From SB11 sp037968475 (GTDB taxonomy: Bacteria > Bacteroidota > Bacteroidia > UBA8524): a stretch of 64,000 nucleotides of DNA. The translations under genes were made by a program, and so were the position numbers. Positions 43,695 through 53,117 of this stretch are shown here, piece after piece (position 1 is the first letter of the stretch; each line of letters begins with the position of its first letter). The notes under the pieces were generated by a model. It was given only the letters and a program-made list of their open reading frames with translations, did no database searches and was not told the origin of the DNA. The stretch is taken from NCBI GenBank assembly GCA_037968475.1, contig JBBKVO010000004.1, forward strand, positions 124,001-188,000, in the 5' to 3' direction.

Positions 43695-45522
43695 TTTTCA
43701 GGGTTTGCGTGCCTTGCACTATATTTAAATAATATACGCCTGTTGCCAATGGTGCTGTATTAAAAGTAAAACGGTTGGTACCTGCTTTTACTTTATCTTT
43801 AAACAACTCTGATACCAATTTGCCACTCATATCGTACAAACTAAAAGTAAGTATATCTTTTTGAGGCAAATCAAACTCAACCGTAAACCATTGTTGGGTT
43901 GCAGGGTTGGGAAATACATTGGTTTCAAATACTTTATTTTTTATTTGAGGGATAGATAGGGCAGGGTCGGGGTTATTAATTTCAGCAATCACAGTACCGT
44001 GTGCACTGCCAAAGCCTAAGCTACCGCCCAACCAAAATGTACGTGGTTCATCGTACTTACGTTGTATGCCCGAGTAGTCGCCCCAACGTTCAAGTGTATC
44101 GCTTAGTTGGTTTATAAAGTTTGTGCCACTACGCACTATTATTTCATCAGAGTAGCCCATATTTCTATCAACATACATTACGGCTGTGCCCGATGGTGTT
44201 TTTTGCGATACGCGAGAGAAGGTAAGCATGGCACTATTATCCCACGATTCGCCATTACCTGCGTAAGCAATATCAGGGTAGCCATAATCAACCGTATCAG
44301 AGCTTATTATATTTAGTGTAGCAGTGTTATCGGTAGTTTTAAAATACCCGTGAAATATACCTGCTGTATAGCTGTTGGTATCTACACAATTTCCGGCAAA
44401 TTGTATTACCCCGTTTTCTACCATTGCAGTAAGTATACGTCCATCGTTGGTAGATAGCCACTCGCCATTGCCTTGTGGTGCATTGGGCGGAACTCCGTAT
44501 TTACGGTTGGTTTTTACCACACGCACACTAAGTTTGGCTTTGCCCGAGCTTAGGGTATTATCAATTTCGGTAACAAAAACGCTATCGTTTTGGAAATCGG
44601 TAGGGCGCACTGAAAGAAAGTAACTGTTTGGGCCATTGGGTTTTTCGCCGCCTTGTACAGGGCAAATACTCCAAATGCTACCATTAGCCCATTTCACTCC
44701 GTTCCATTTGTTGTATTTAAGTGCCGTATCACCGTTGTAGCCTTCTTGTTTGCCTACTTGCCATATCATACTTTCAATAAAACCATCACGAAAACCTTTG
44801 CCATTGCCTAGCATATTTAGGGTGATAAAAAGGTCTTCTTCACTAATACTTATAATGGGGTAATCACTCCAAGTGCTATCCATAAACAAGTTGCTACCGG
44901 GTAGGGCATAGGCATACCACTCTTGCGTAGGGTCGTTAGTTTTAGAAAAACACACATAAGTATTGCTGTTTTCATCCCTTCCGTTCAAAAAAACAATAAT
45001 AAAACGGTCTGATATTGGGTCGTATACCACACGAGGGTCGAAGGTAGAGTTTTGTATACCGCCTATTTGCCCTAATCCCTTTAGGGTAAAGTTTTTTAGT
45101 ATTTTACCTTTAGTATCTATCACCCGCATGTTCGAGTTAAGCACACTAACCACAAAACCGCCGTTTGATACTGCCAAATCGTTGTCGTTTGGTGTACCGT
45201 TTTGGCTGTTGCCATAGGTTTGGTAGGTAACTGTTGGATTAATGGCTGCGCCAGCTTTGCGAGGTATGCCTGTATGCGTATTTACGTGGCTTTGTCTTTT
45301 AGCATCAACCAGTGCTTTGCGATGGCTAAAATTACTGCCCGGTTTAGGGGCTTGTTTTATGGTGAGTACTCCCGGCGAAAAACTATTGTCGGTTTCATCA
45401 AATCTAAACTCGCCTATTAGCTTCACACTGCCCGTTTGTGGTTTCACTTCGTTTTGAGCTTGAAGGGCAAAGGGAAAAAATAATAACGATAAAATACTAT
45501 ACAGGGTATACGTTCTATTCAT
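43666..45522 (-). CDS. Secreted protein with T9SS type A sorting domain
   Basis: A 618-residue protein. The ATG at 45522 gives a proper signal peptide (TLYSILSLLFFPFALQAQ) and lies 6 nt after a perfect -7 box (45536-45529); an upstream in-frame ATG at 45579 would overlap the cupin gene. The body includes NPTVTYQTYGNSQNGTPNDNDLAVSNGG, RVVYDPISDRFIIVF and DYPIISISEEDLFITLN, a pattern of propeller-like surface proteins. The end is a type A sorting domain (VFETNVFPNPATQQWFTVEF ... LATGVYYLNIVQGTQTLKNEKIVI). Activity not identified. Confidence 0.85.
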   Translation of the reverse strand: MNRTYTLYSILSLLFFPFALQAQNEVKPQTGSVKLIGEFRFDETDNSFSPGVLTIKQAPKPGSNFSHRKALVDAKRQSHVNTHTGIPRKAGAAINPTVTYQTYGNSQNGTPNDNDLAVSNGGFVVSVLNSNMRVIDTKGKILKNFTLKGLGQIGGIQNSTFDPRVVYDPISDRFIIVFLNGRDENSNTYVCFSKTNDPTQEWYAYALPGSNLFMDSTWSDYPIISISEEDLFITLNMLGNGKGFRDGFIESMIWQVGKQEGYNGDTALKYNKWNGVKWANGSIWSICPVQGGEKPNGPNSYFLSVRPTDFQNDSVFVTEIDNTLSSGKAKLSVRVVKTNRKYGVPPNAPQGNGEWLSTNDGRILTAMVENGVIQFAGNCVDTNSYTAGIFHGYFKTTDNTATLNIISSDTVDYGYPDIAYAGNGESWDNSAMLTFSRVSQKTPSGTAVMYVDRNMGYSDEIIVRSGTNFINQLSDTLERWGDYSGIQRKYDEPRTFWLGGSLGFGSAHGTVIAEINNPDPALSIPQIKNKVFETNVFPNPATQQWFTVEFDLPQKDILTFSLYDMSGKLVSELFKDKVKAGTNRFTFNTAPLATGVYYLNIVQGTQTLKNEKIVISNP

Positions 45523-45528
45523 AGCAAA

Positions 45529-45536
45529 CAAATTTA
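45529..45536 (-). promoter_or_regulatory. -7 box for the T9SS gene
   Basis: TAAATTTG on the minus strand, a perfect match to TAnnTTTG, with its last base 6 nt from the ATG at 45522. No obvious -33. Confidence 0.45.
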
Positions 45537-45568
45537 TAATTATTGACGATAGCGTGCCGTTTTTTGTT

Positions 45569-45913
45569 TTATTCGTCAATATTTACCCTATCGCTACCCA
45601 CAGGTGGTTGAGATATTACTAAAAACTCTAAATAGCCATCGGTAGTGTTTTCTATAAAGTGTTTTGTATGGGGTTGTATGCTTATGCCCTGTTGGGTTTG
45701 CACTTCACACACTTCACTATTAAGGCTAAATGTGGCAGTACCTTTTAGTATAAAAAAGAATTGTAACGTGTGTTGATGGAAATGTAATTTCTCGCGGGTA
45801 TAAGGAGGCATTTTTTCGTACTTTACGTTTAGTTGTTCTTCTTCGCACAGTACCCAACTATCGCATTTATCGCCCCATTGGTAGTGTGGGGCAGTTAGTA
45901 AGCTTTGTATCAT
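45569..45913 (-). CDS. Cupin domain protein
   Basis: A 114-residue single-domain cupin. Motif 1 is EKLHFHQHTLQFFFILKGTATFSL (about residues 41-64) with two to three metal-ligand His; motif 2 is GISIQPHTKHFIENTTDGYLEFLVIS. Such proteins bind metal and small ligands; the substrate is unknown. It is upstream of, and same strand as, the T9SS-lipoprotein-dprA group, 46 nt away. Confidence 0.83.
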   Translation of the reverse strand: MIQSLLTAPHYQWGDKCDSWVLCEEEQLNVKYEKMPPYTREKLHFHQHTLQFFFILKGTATFSLNSEVCEVQTQQGISIQPHTKHFIENTTDGYLEFLVISQPPVGSDRVNIDE

Positions 45914-45983
45914 AACGGTCTTTACTTCTAATAGAGAAAATCTGCAAGTGTAAAATTAAAACAATTGTCTATAAACAGCATAA

Positions 45984-46015
45984 TTTGCCCTTACATACTA
46001 TAAACCTTACCTTTG
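45984..46015 (+). promoter_or_regulatory. Promoter of rocD
   Basis: TTTG (45984-45987), a 20-nt spacer and TACCTTTG (46008-46015): a full match to the Bacteroidetes consensus. The ATG is only 4 nt after the -7 box, so the transcript should start at or next to the start codon. Confidence 0.75.
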
Positions 46016-46019
46016 TAGT

Positions 46020-47249
46020 ATGATAGAACCTAAAGGAAACTCACAGTATTATATCGATCTTGAAGATAATTACGGCGCACACAACTACCATCCGCTACCT
46101 GTTGTATTAGAAAAGGGCGAGGGGGTTTTTGTTTGGGATGTAGAAGGTAACAAATACTTCGATTTTCTTTCGGCATACAGTGCAGTAAACCAAGGCCACT
46201 GTCATCCCAAAATTGTTAATGCACTTACAGAACAAGCCCAAACGCTAACGTTAACCTCGCGTGCTTTTTATAATAATGTATTGGGTGAATATGAAAAGTT
46301 TGTAACAGAATTTTTTGGTTTCGATAAGGTTTTGCCCATGAATAGTGGGGTAGAAGGTTGTGAAACTGCCGTAAAACTTTGCCGCCGTTGGGGGTATGAT
46401 GTAAAGGGTATACCCGATAATCAAGCTAAGATAATTTTTGTTGAAAATAATTTTTGGGGACGCAGTATTGCTGCTATTTCGGCATCAACCGACCCTAGTT
46501 GCAGAAAAGGTTTCGGGCCATTTTTAACGGGCTACGAAATAATACCGTATAACGATACTAATGCTTTAGAAAAAGCTTGCCAAGACCCTAATGTAGCGGG
46601 TTTTATGTTTGAGCCTATACAGGGCGAAGCAGGGGTAGTAGTGCCCGATGAAGGTTACTTGAAAAAAGTACGTGAAATATGTACCCGCAATAATGTGTTG
46701 ATGATTGCTGATGAGGTACAAACAGGCATAGGCCGCACAGGTAGGTTATTGGCTTGCGACCACGAGAATGTGAAACCTGATATTTTGGTATTGGGCAAAG
46801 CCCTTTCAGGAGGTGTATTTCCCGTATCGGCGGCATTGGCCAATAACGAGATTATGCTAACTATTAAACCGGGTGAGCACGGCAGTACATTTGGTGGTAA
46901 TCCATTGGCTTGCAAAGTGGCTGTGGCTGCTTTGGAGGTAGTGAGGGATGAAAAATTATCGGAAAATGCTGAGGCATTGGGTATTATTTTCCGCCAACGT
47001 ATGGAAGCAATAAAATCACCTTTAGTAACTACAGTGCGCGGTAAAGGTTTGCTTAATGCAATAGTAATACAACCTTTTGGCGAGGGAAAAACTGCTTGGG
47101 ATGTTTGCCTTGCTTTGCGTGATAAAGGTTTACTAGCTAAACAAACGCATAACGATATTATTCGCTTTGCACCTCCTTTGGTTATTACCGAAGAGCAATT
47201 GCATCAAGCGTGTGATATTATAGAAAGCACTATTAACGAGCTTTCTTAA
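46020..47249 (+). CDS. rocD: Ornithine--oxo-acid aminotransferase
   Basis: A 409-residue PLP enzyme converting ornithine and 2-oxoglutarate to glutamate semialdehyde and glutamate. Features are EDNYGAHNYHPLPVVLEKGEGVFVWDVEG at the start, MNSGVEGCETAVKLCRRWG, the PLP-Asp motif LMIADEVQTGIGRTG, and the Schiff-base Lys in ILVLGKALSGGVFPVSA (about residue 258). The SRAFYNNVLGEYE segment is typical of OAT rather than acetylornithine transaminase. The stop is 1 nt from the convergent T9SS gene. Its last codons recur as a scar at 48915-48935 in a tandem duplication. Confidence 0.93.
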   Translation: MIEPKGNSQYYIDLEDNYGAHNYHPLPVVLEKGEGVFVWDVEGNKYFDFLSAYSAVNQGHCHPKIVNALTEQAQTLTLTSRAFYNNVLGEYEKFVTEFFGFDKVLPMNSGVEGCETAVKLCRRWGYDVKGIPDNQAKIIFVENNFWGRSIAAISASTDPSCRKGFGPFLTGYEIIPYNDTNALEKACQDPNVAGFMFEPIQGEAGVVVPDEGYLKKVREICTRNNVLMIADEVQTGIGRTGRLLACDHENVKPDILVLGKALSGGVFPVSAALANNEIMLTIKPGEHGSTFGGNPLACKVAVAALEVVRDEKLSENAEALGIIFRQRMEAIKSPLVTTVRGKGLLNAIVIQPFGEGKTAWDVCLALRDKGLLAKQTHNDIIRFAPPLVITEEQLHQACDIIESTINELS

Positions 47250-47250
47250 T

Positions 47251-48900
47251 TTATTTTTTGATGATTTTGTAACTGCTTAAAGTCTCTTTATCATCAGTAA
47301 TTGTGAGATAATATAAGCCCGAAGCTTCGTTAACTAGATTAATGTAAGTATCGGGCTTATTTATTATGTTTTCCGCTACAACTCTACCCGTTTGGTCGGT
47401 CAATACATATTTGATAGGCGAGCTCAAATAATAAAACTCAGGTATACTGATTAATATATTAGTTTCAAACGGATTAGGGTATATGCTACATTTAATAAAA
47501 GGAGTATTTTTTATTGGGCTAACTGACAAAACAGGGGCATTGGTGTAGCTTAAACTATCTAAAGGGAAAGAATCTTTTACAAGGTAAAGCACTTTAGGTT
47601 GGGGTAAAATATAAGTAGAGTCTTTTACTTGTTTAGTACAAAGACTATCGTAGGTTAGAGTTGTATTTGATTTTTGAACAAAAGTCAAATCATCGTTATA
47701 CTTTTTACAGATTACATCAAAATCTCCATTATCTGCTAATTGTCCAACAGTAAGAATTTTACCGTCAGAGGTAGTAATCATATCGTGCGCAACAGTGAAA
47801 CCTGAGGTCGTAGAGTTAATAATCCTTTGATCAACAAATTGCTTATACAAAACAGTTCCATTAGAATCGACAACATACATTCGACCATAAAATTGGTTAG
47901 GAATAGCGGGTTCAGGATAATATTGACAGTAAATAGCATATTTGTTATCGCTTAATTTTGCCATAGAAGTTGGAGCTTCATTTTTTGTAGTATCACCAAG
48001 TAATTTATTCCAATAGGTATATCCTGAAGTATCAATCTTTCTTAAGAAAAATGACCCTGTAATTCTATTATCTTTTGCATTTGGTCGCCTATTATTATAG
48101 CCTGCGAAAAACATGGTTTCAGAGTGAAGAGCGGAGGCACTAAAGTAGGAAGTATGAGTAGTGTCGTTTAACTTACTGATTTTGGACCAGTAAACATTTC
48201 CACTGGTATCTAATTTATAATTGATGGCTTTATCCCACTTTAAATTTGGATTTGCTTTGGTTCCTAATGGAATAGAACCAAAGTAGAATAAGTTTTTCCC
48301 CAGTAAATGATAACTCCCAAGATCATTATCAAAAGTTTTATAAAGTATTATTGAGTCTGCTGTTTCAGTAACTTTTAAAAGAGTATTATAAGCATTGTTA
48401 AAATTCTCTATACTTAGTATCAGGTTGTTAGAATTAGGTAGTTCAATAACAGAGCCCAAAAAATTATACCCACTTACCTCTTCATTGTATATTACTTGCC
48501 ATTCAGGTTCAAAACATTCATTAAGTTTTATTAAAAAAGGGTCTCCGTTTTGTGCATCAATTGAGGTACTAAGGCCACTTAATAAATATCCTCCCTTTTC
48601 TAGTTTGTTAATTTTTAATAGACCAAAGATATTACCACTATTAAATCGATACGTTTTTTTCCAGAGTAAATTACCATCAAAATCCAATTTTACAATATCA
48701 AAATAATCAGCCTCATTAACATGACATATTGGGAAAACAACGCCTTTATCATAAGTTTCTATAATGGCTCGTGTGTCATCATACCTAAATTGTTTGAAAC
48801 GGACATTCCAGTTCTGTCCAAAGCAAAAGTTTGCTATAGTTAGTAATAATAGCGATAGCAAACTTCGTTTCAAATTTTTATACTTAGTTTTTATAAACAA
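47251..48900 (-). CDS. Secreted protein with T9SS type A sorting domain (duplicate 1)
   Basis: A 549-residue protein with a signal peptide (ending FCFGQ) and a propeller-like body of repeated strands: FDIVKLDFDGNLLWKKTYRF, GDPFLIKLNECFEPEWQVIY, RKIDTSGYTYWNKLLGD. A C-terminal type A sorting domain follows (KCSIYPNPFETNILISIPEF ... EASGLYYLTITDDKETLSSYKIIKK). Start is TTG at 48900. The next gene upstream is a close paralogue from a tandem duplication. Function unknown; a surface-exposed or secreted role is likely. Confidence 0.85.
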   Translation of the reverse strand: MFIKTKYKNLKRSLLSLLLLTIANFCFGQNWNVRFKQFRYDDTRAIIETYDKGVVFPICHVNEADYFDIVKLDFDGNLLWKKTYRFNSGNIFGLLKINKLEKGGYLLSGLSTSIDAQNGDPFLIKLNECFEPEWQVIYNEEVSGYNFLGSVIELPNSNNLILSIENFNNAYNTLLKVTETADSIILYKTFDNDLGSYHLLGKNLFYFGSIPLGTKANPNLKWDKAINYKLDTSGNVYWSKISKLNDTTHTSYFSASALHSETMFFAGYNNRRPNAKDNRITGSFFLRKIDTSGYTYWNKLLGDTTKNEAPTSMAKLSDNKYAIYCQYYPEPAIPNQFYGRMYVVDSNGTVLYKQFVDQRIINSTTSGFTVAHDMITTSDGKILTVGQLADNGDFDVICKKYNDDLTFVQKSNTTLTYDSLCTKQVKDSTYILPQPKVLYLVKDSFPLDSLSYTNAPVLSVSPIKNTPFIKCSIYPNPFETNILISIPEFYYLSSPIKYVLTDQTGRVVAENIINKPDTYINLVNEASGLYYLTITDDKETLSSYKIIKK

Positions 48901-48942
48901 GTCAGTAAGTTATAGAAAGTAACGTCAACGGGCTTTCTTAAT

Positions 48943-50592
48943 TTATTTTTTGATGATTTTGTAACTGCTTAAAGTCTCTTTATCATCAGTAATTGTGAGA
49001 TAATATAAGCCCGAAGCTTCGTTAACTAGATTAATGTAAGTATTGGGCTTATTAATACTTTCTTCTGCTACAATCCTGCCAATTTGATCCGTTAATATGT
49101 ATTTGATGGACGAATTCAAATAATAAAAGTCGGGAATACTAATTAATATATTAGTTTCAAACGGATTAGGGTATATGTTGCAGTTAATAAAAGGAGTATT
49201 TTTTGTTGGGACGACTGACAAAACAGGGGCATTGGTGTAGTGTAGACTATCTAAAGGAAAAGAATCCTTCACAAGGTAAAGCACTTTAGGTTGGGGTAAA
49301 ATATAAGTAGAGTCTTTTACTGGTTTAGTACAAAGACTATCGTAGGTTAGATTTATATTTGATTTTTGTACAAAAGTCAAATCATCGTTATACTTTTTGC
49401 AGATTACATCAAAATCCCCATTTTCAGCAAGTTTACCAACAGTAAGAATTTTACCGTCAGAGGTGGCAATCATATCGTGTACAGCAGTAAAGCCTGTGGT
49501 AGTGGAGTTAATAACTCTTTGGTCAACAAACTCCTTATGCAGAACTACTCCATTCGAATCTACAACATACATTTTACCATAAGATTGGTTGGATATATCA
49601 TTTTCTGGATAGTAAGCACAATATATAGCATATTTGTTATCACTTAATTTTACAATTGACGTGGGGGCTTCATTTTTTGTAGTATCACCAAGTAATTTAT
49701 TCCAAAAGGTATATCCTGAGGTATCAATCTTTCTTAAATAAAAAGACTCTGTAATTCTATTGTCTTTAGCATTTGGTCGCCTATTATTATAGCCTGCTAG
49801 GAACATGGTTTCAGAGTGTCGGGCAGATGCACTAAAGTAGGCAGTATGAATAGTGTCATTTAACTCATTAATTTTAGACCAATAGACAAATCCATTAGTG
49901 TCTAATTTATAATTGATGGCTTTATCCCATTTTAAATTTGGATTTGCTTTGGTGCCTAATGGGATAGAACCAAAGTAGAACAAATTTTTCTCCAGTAAAT
50001 GATAACGCCCAAGATCATTATCAAAAGTCTTATGAAGTATTATTGAGTCTGCTGTTTCAGTAACTTTTAAAAGAGTATTATAACCATTGTTAAAATTTTC
50101 TATACTTAAAATCAGGTTGTTAGAGTTTGGTAGTTCAATAACAGAACCCAAAAAATTATACCCATTTACCTCTTCATTGTATATTACTTGCCATTCAGGC
50201 TCAAAACATTCGTTAAGTTTTACTATAAAAGGATCTCCGTTTTGAGTATCAATAGAAGTACTAACGCCACTTATTAAATACCCGCCTTTTTCAAGTTTGT
50301 TTAGCCATAAAAAGCCAAAAATATTTCCATTGTTAAATCTATACGTTTTTTTCCAAAGCAAATTACCATTTATATCTAGTTTTACTATGTCAAAATAGTC
50401 TCCTTCAGTTCCGTGGTATATAGGGAAAACATAGCCTTTATCATAAGTTTCTATTACCGCTCGTGTATCATCATACCTAAAACGCTTGAAACGGACACTC
50501 CAGTCCTGTCCAAAGCAAAAGTTTACTATCACTATTAATAATAGCGATAGTAAACTTCTTTTCAAATTTGTGTACTTAGTTTTTATAAACAA
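48943..50592 (-). CDS. Secreted protein with T9SS type A sorting domain (duplicate 2)
   Basis: A near-copy of the gene at 47251-48900, with the same domain order and, from the TTG at 50592, the same 549-residue length. The frame extends further to an ATG at 50634, but the extra residues lie inside the end of the beta-helix gene, so the TTG homologous to copy 1 is preferred. With that start it overlaps the upstream gene by 17 nt, which would couple their translation. Differences between copies are scattered substitutions without frameshifts, so both are likely expressed. Confidence 0.85.
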   Translation of the reverse strand: MFIKTKYTNLKRSLLSLLLIVIVNFCFGQDWSVRFKRFRYDDTRAVIETYDKGYVFPIYHGTEGDYFDIVKLDINGNLLWKKTYRFNNGNIFGFLWLNKLEKGGYLISGVSTSIDTQNGDPFIVKLNECFEPEWQVIYNEEVNGYNFLGSVIELPNSNNLILSIENFNNGYNTLLKVTETADSIILHKTFDNDLGRYHLLEKNLFYFGSIPLGTKANPNLKWDKAINYKLDTNGFVYWSKINELNDTIHTAYFSASARHSETMFLAGYNNRRPNAKDNRITESFYLRKIDTSGYTFWNKLLGDTTKNEAPTSIVKLSDNKYAIYCAYYPENDISNQSYGKMYVVDSNGVVLHKEFVDQRVINSTTTGFTAVHDMIATSDGKILTVGKLAENGDFDVICKKYNDDLTFVQKSNINLTYDSLCTKPVKDSTYILPQPKVLYLVKDSFPLDSLHYTNAPVLSVVPTKNTPFINCNIYPNPFETNILISIPDFYYLNSSIKYILTDQIGRIVAEESINKPNTYINLVNEASGLYYLTITDDKETLSSYKIIKK

Positions 50593-53041
50593 GTCCGTAA
50601 TATATAACAGTACTACTCTCTTCAAGATAAACATAATAATAGCCGGTTGGTGCAGCGCCTGAACTTAATACAACAGTTTCTGTTGCGCCATTGCCAACCG
50701 TTTTGGGTTGGGTATCTAATATATTGCCCTGCATATCTTTTAATAAGACGCTAAAAGTACGGCTAAAGTTTTTTGTATTTGTTATATCAATGGATATGGT
50801 TGATGTAAAAGGATTAGGATAATTTGTTACCTCTAATCCGCTGGTATCTGTGGGAGGAGTCCATGCACTATCATTGGGGAGCCAACTGTATAGTATTGTT
50901 CCATAATAGGGGTTTGTAGAGTCGCAATCAACAGCAGCTTGCGTAAGTATTTGTGCATCAACGGACATCACCCCTGAGCCATCAGCCATTGTTTTCAGAG
51001 TAGTGTAATAGCTTTTTAACCATGTAGTACTGTATCCACTTTGTGCGTAAAGTTTCATTAAATCCATATAATCACAATATTCGAGTACATCGGCATTATT
51101 ACTATATAATGTTCTTAGGGAAGTGATTAGTGAGTTTATTGCCGAAAAATTTTTCTCAGCCAAAAAGTACTGTAACAAAAGATATTTACCTGTAAAATTT
51201 TTGTGATTAGCTAAGGTATTAACAATAGTATCTCTGTATGTACTATCTGGTATAGAATCGGCCAACATAATATCGCCATATGCACCCACTAAATCGGCCA
51301 GAGTCATATCATAAGCATTGGTAACCCTATTGTGTTCATCTACTTCATTGGATTGAATACCTCCAACTTCAATAGCATCTAGTGAATTAGCATAATCATT
51401 ATAAACACCTTTAATAGTCCCACCTGACGATACCATACCACTTACTTGCCAAAAAGTATATTTTGAACATTTGCTTTGTGGTGTAACATACCAATCGTAT
51501 AAAGTTGGACATTGATTATTTACTGATGCCAGTATTGCAATAACATTATATTTAGGAAAAGGGTTTTCTCTAGGAAGCGATCCATGATAATAGTTAAAAG
51601 ACGATGGCCCTCCATTAAGAATATTCCATTGTCCTGTGGTCATTACCGAAAATTTGTTACTTGCGGGAAGGAAAGCTGAACCCTGATTGGCTAGCGTTGA
51701 TCCACTATAAATATTTATATCATTATCTCTAATTTGTGAAAAGTTGTTACAACCAAGTTGAAGTTTGCTGTTATTACCTTCACTATGGAAACCTTTGCGA
51801 AGTTTATAAATTGTGTTATAGCTAATATTGTTTGACATAAAACCATTTCCAACAACATCTATTGCCCAGTTGTCTTTCTTTTGAGAACTAAAATTGTAGA
51901 AAGTATTTTGATTTATACTTTGCAAAGCTGGAGAACTAGAATAAATACCCAGAGCACTAGGCGAATACGGCACACCTGATGAAACAATAAAAGTATTCTT
52001 TTTTGCGGATAGGGCTTCATCAGAAACATTATAAATGCCATGTACATTTGAACCAAATGTATTGTCGTTAATAACAGATCGTCTAATAAAGCGCGATACT
52101 CCCCCCATAAGCCTAATGCCATTTTCTAAAAGAGTAAAAGTATTATTTTTTATTGTAGCATTACTTGAATATAACAGAAGCCCAAAATGCTGTTTTTCAT
52201 AGGTATTACTGCTTGTTTTTGTATATGAGAATGAGTTATTTGTTATTTCATATTTAAAGCTATTTAGGTTGGCTTTTATATATCCAATAGTTAGAAGTGT
52301 TCCATCGGCTTTAGCTAATTGGTAACCATTGCTAAACTCTGAAGTGAAGGTATTGTTTTCTATCACTGAAGACTGCTGATAGTTTGGGTAGGGGGCAAAA
52401 CTCAGAGCAGTTTCAAAATTATTTTCAAAAAAACTATTTTTAATATATAAAACAGCCCCTCCTTCTGTTCCTTGTGGTGCAAAAGGATGGCTAAATTGAT
52501 TAGGACGAAATGAGTTATCTCCCGCACTAATACCAACGTAAGAATAGCGTATTTTCGAATTGTATAGATATACAATAGCTTGATTGTGTGAGATTTTTCT
52601 TTGTAAGCAGCAATCAATCCCATTAAGTTGATCTCCATCAAATTCAGGGTCAATGCAATTCATGTTGTGGCATATATAATAAAGTTCATTTTCTTGCCCA
52701 TATAAAGGATTTCCTTCTGCAATTATGCCATACCAAAAGTTTGAGCCTGTTAGTGATGTTCCGCTAATATCATCCGCATGAGTTAATGTAGCATCTACCA
52801 TGTATAAAACTGCGCCGGGTTTCAAAATTATTTTGGTATTAGTAGCCATTCTTACAAGACCGGAAACAGTTAGTGCTTCTCCCGATGGTACAATAATATT
52901 TGTTGTACAAACGCCATTAACAAGATTGTCGTTAAGATTTTTATTAACGCAATCTGAGGAGAGTGTTACAGTAGCTTGAGAAAAAGAATTAAGGGCAAAG
53001 ACTGTAAGAATACAGATTAATATCAACTTCAAGTTTTTCAT
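50576..53041 (-). CDS. Secreted right-handed beta-helix protein with T9SS type A sorting domain
   Basis: An 821-residue protein: signal peptide ending LNSFSQ, then a parallel beta-helix (about residues 100-500) with repeated NN-stack rungs such as IENNTFTSEFSNGYQL, ITNNSFSYTK, IKNNTFTLLENGIRL and INDNTFGSNVHGIYN. Next is a helical segment (about 590-720), and finally a type A sorting domain (VTNYPNPFTSTISIDITN ... PTGYYYVYLEES). Beta-helices often bind or cleave polysaccharides, but no catalytic motif is recognised. Its tail is duplicated at 48890. Confidence 0.87.
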   Translation of the reverse strand: MKNLKLILICILTVFALNSFSQATVTLSSDCVNKNLNDNLVNGVCTTNIIVPSGEALTVSGLVRMATNTKIILKPGAVLYMVDATLTHADDISGTSLTGSNFWYGIIAEGNPLYGQENELYYICHNMNCIDPEFDGDQLNGIDCCLQRKISHNQAIVYLYNSKIRYSYVGISAGDNSFRPNQFSHPFAPQGTEGGAVLYIKNSFFENNFETALSFAPYPNYQQSSVIENNTFTSEFSNGYQLAKADGTLLTIGYIKANLNSFKYEITNNSFSYTKTSSNTYEKQHFGLLLYSSNATIKNNTFTLLENGIRLMGGVSRFIRRSVINDNTFGSNVHGIYNVSDEALSAKKNTFIVSSGVPYSPSALGIYSSSPALQSINQNTFYNFSSQKKDNWAIDVVGNGFMSNNISYNTIYKLRKGFHSEGNNSKLQLGCNNFSQIRDNDINIYSGSTLANQGSAFLPASNKFSVMTTGQWNILNGGPSSFNYYHGSLPRENPFPKYNVIAILASVNNQCPTLYDWYVTPQSKCSKYTFWQVSGMVSSGGTIKGVYNDYANSLDAIEVGGIQSNEVDEHNRVTNAYDMTLADLVGAYGDIMLADSIPDSTYRDTIVNTLANHKNFTGKYLLLQYFLAEKNFSAINSLITSLRTLYSNNADVLEYCDYMDLMKLYAQSGYSTTWLKSYYTTLKTMADGSGVMSVDAQILTQAAVDCDSTNPYYGTILYSWLPNDSAWTPPTDTSGLEVTNYPNPFTSTISIDITNTKNFSRTFSVLLKDMQGNILDTQPKTVGNGATETVVLSSGAAPTGYYYVYLEESSTVIYYGLVYKN

Positions 53042-53117
53042 AAATAAAAAATTTAGGTAAACTTAAAGTTGATCTATTAAGTAGGCAACTTTCTACTAAG
53101 GTTTTCGACGAAAATTT

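Larger units (their letters stand above)
47217..50592. repeat. Tandem duplication of about 1.7 kb (two units)
   Basis: Unit 1 runs from about 47217 to 48913 and unit 2 from about 48914 to 50592. Each holds one copy of a 549-residue T9SS gene. Unit boundaries: the rocD-end sequence TTATAGAAAG ... CTTTCTTAATTTATTTTTT reappears at 48910-48951, and the end of the beta-helix gene (TTTTTATAAACAAGTC) reappears at 48890-48904. The unit therefore contains short pieces of both neighbouring genes. Confidence 0.9.

Noticed and set aside
45523..45579. Upstream start for the T9SS gene, overlapping the cupin gene
   Set aside because: The longer start destroys the signal peptide and crosses a perfect -7 box; ATG 45522 explains everything.
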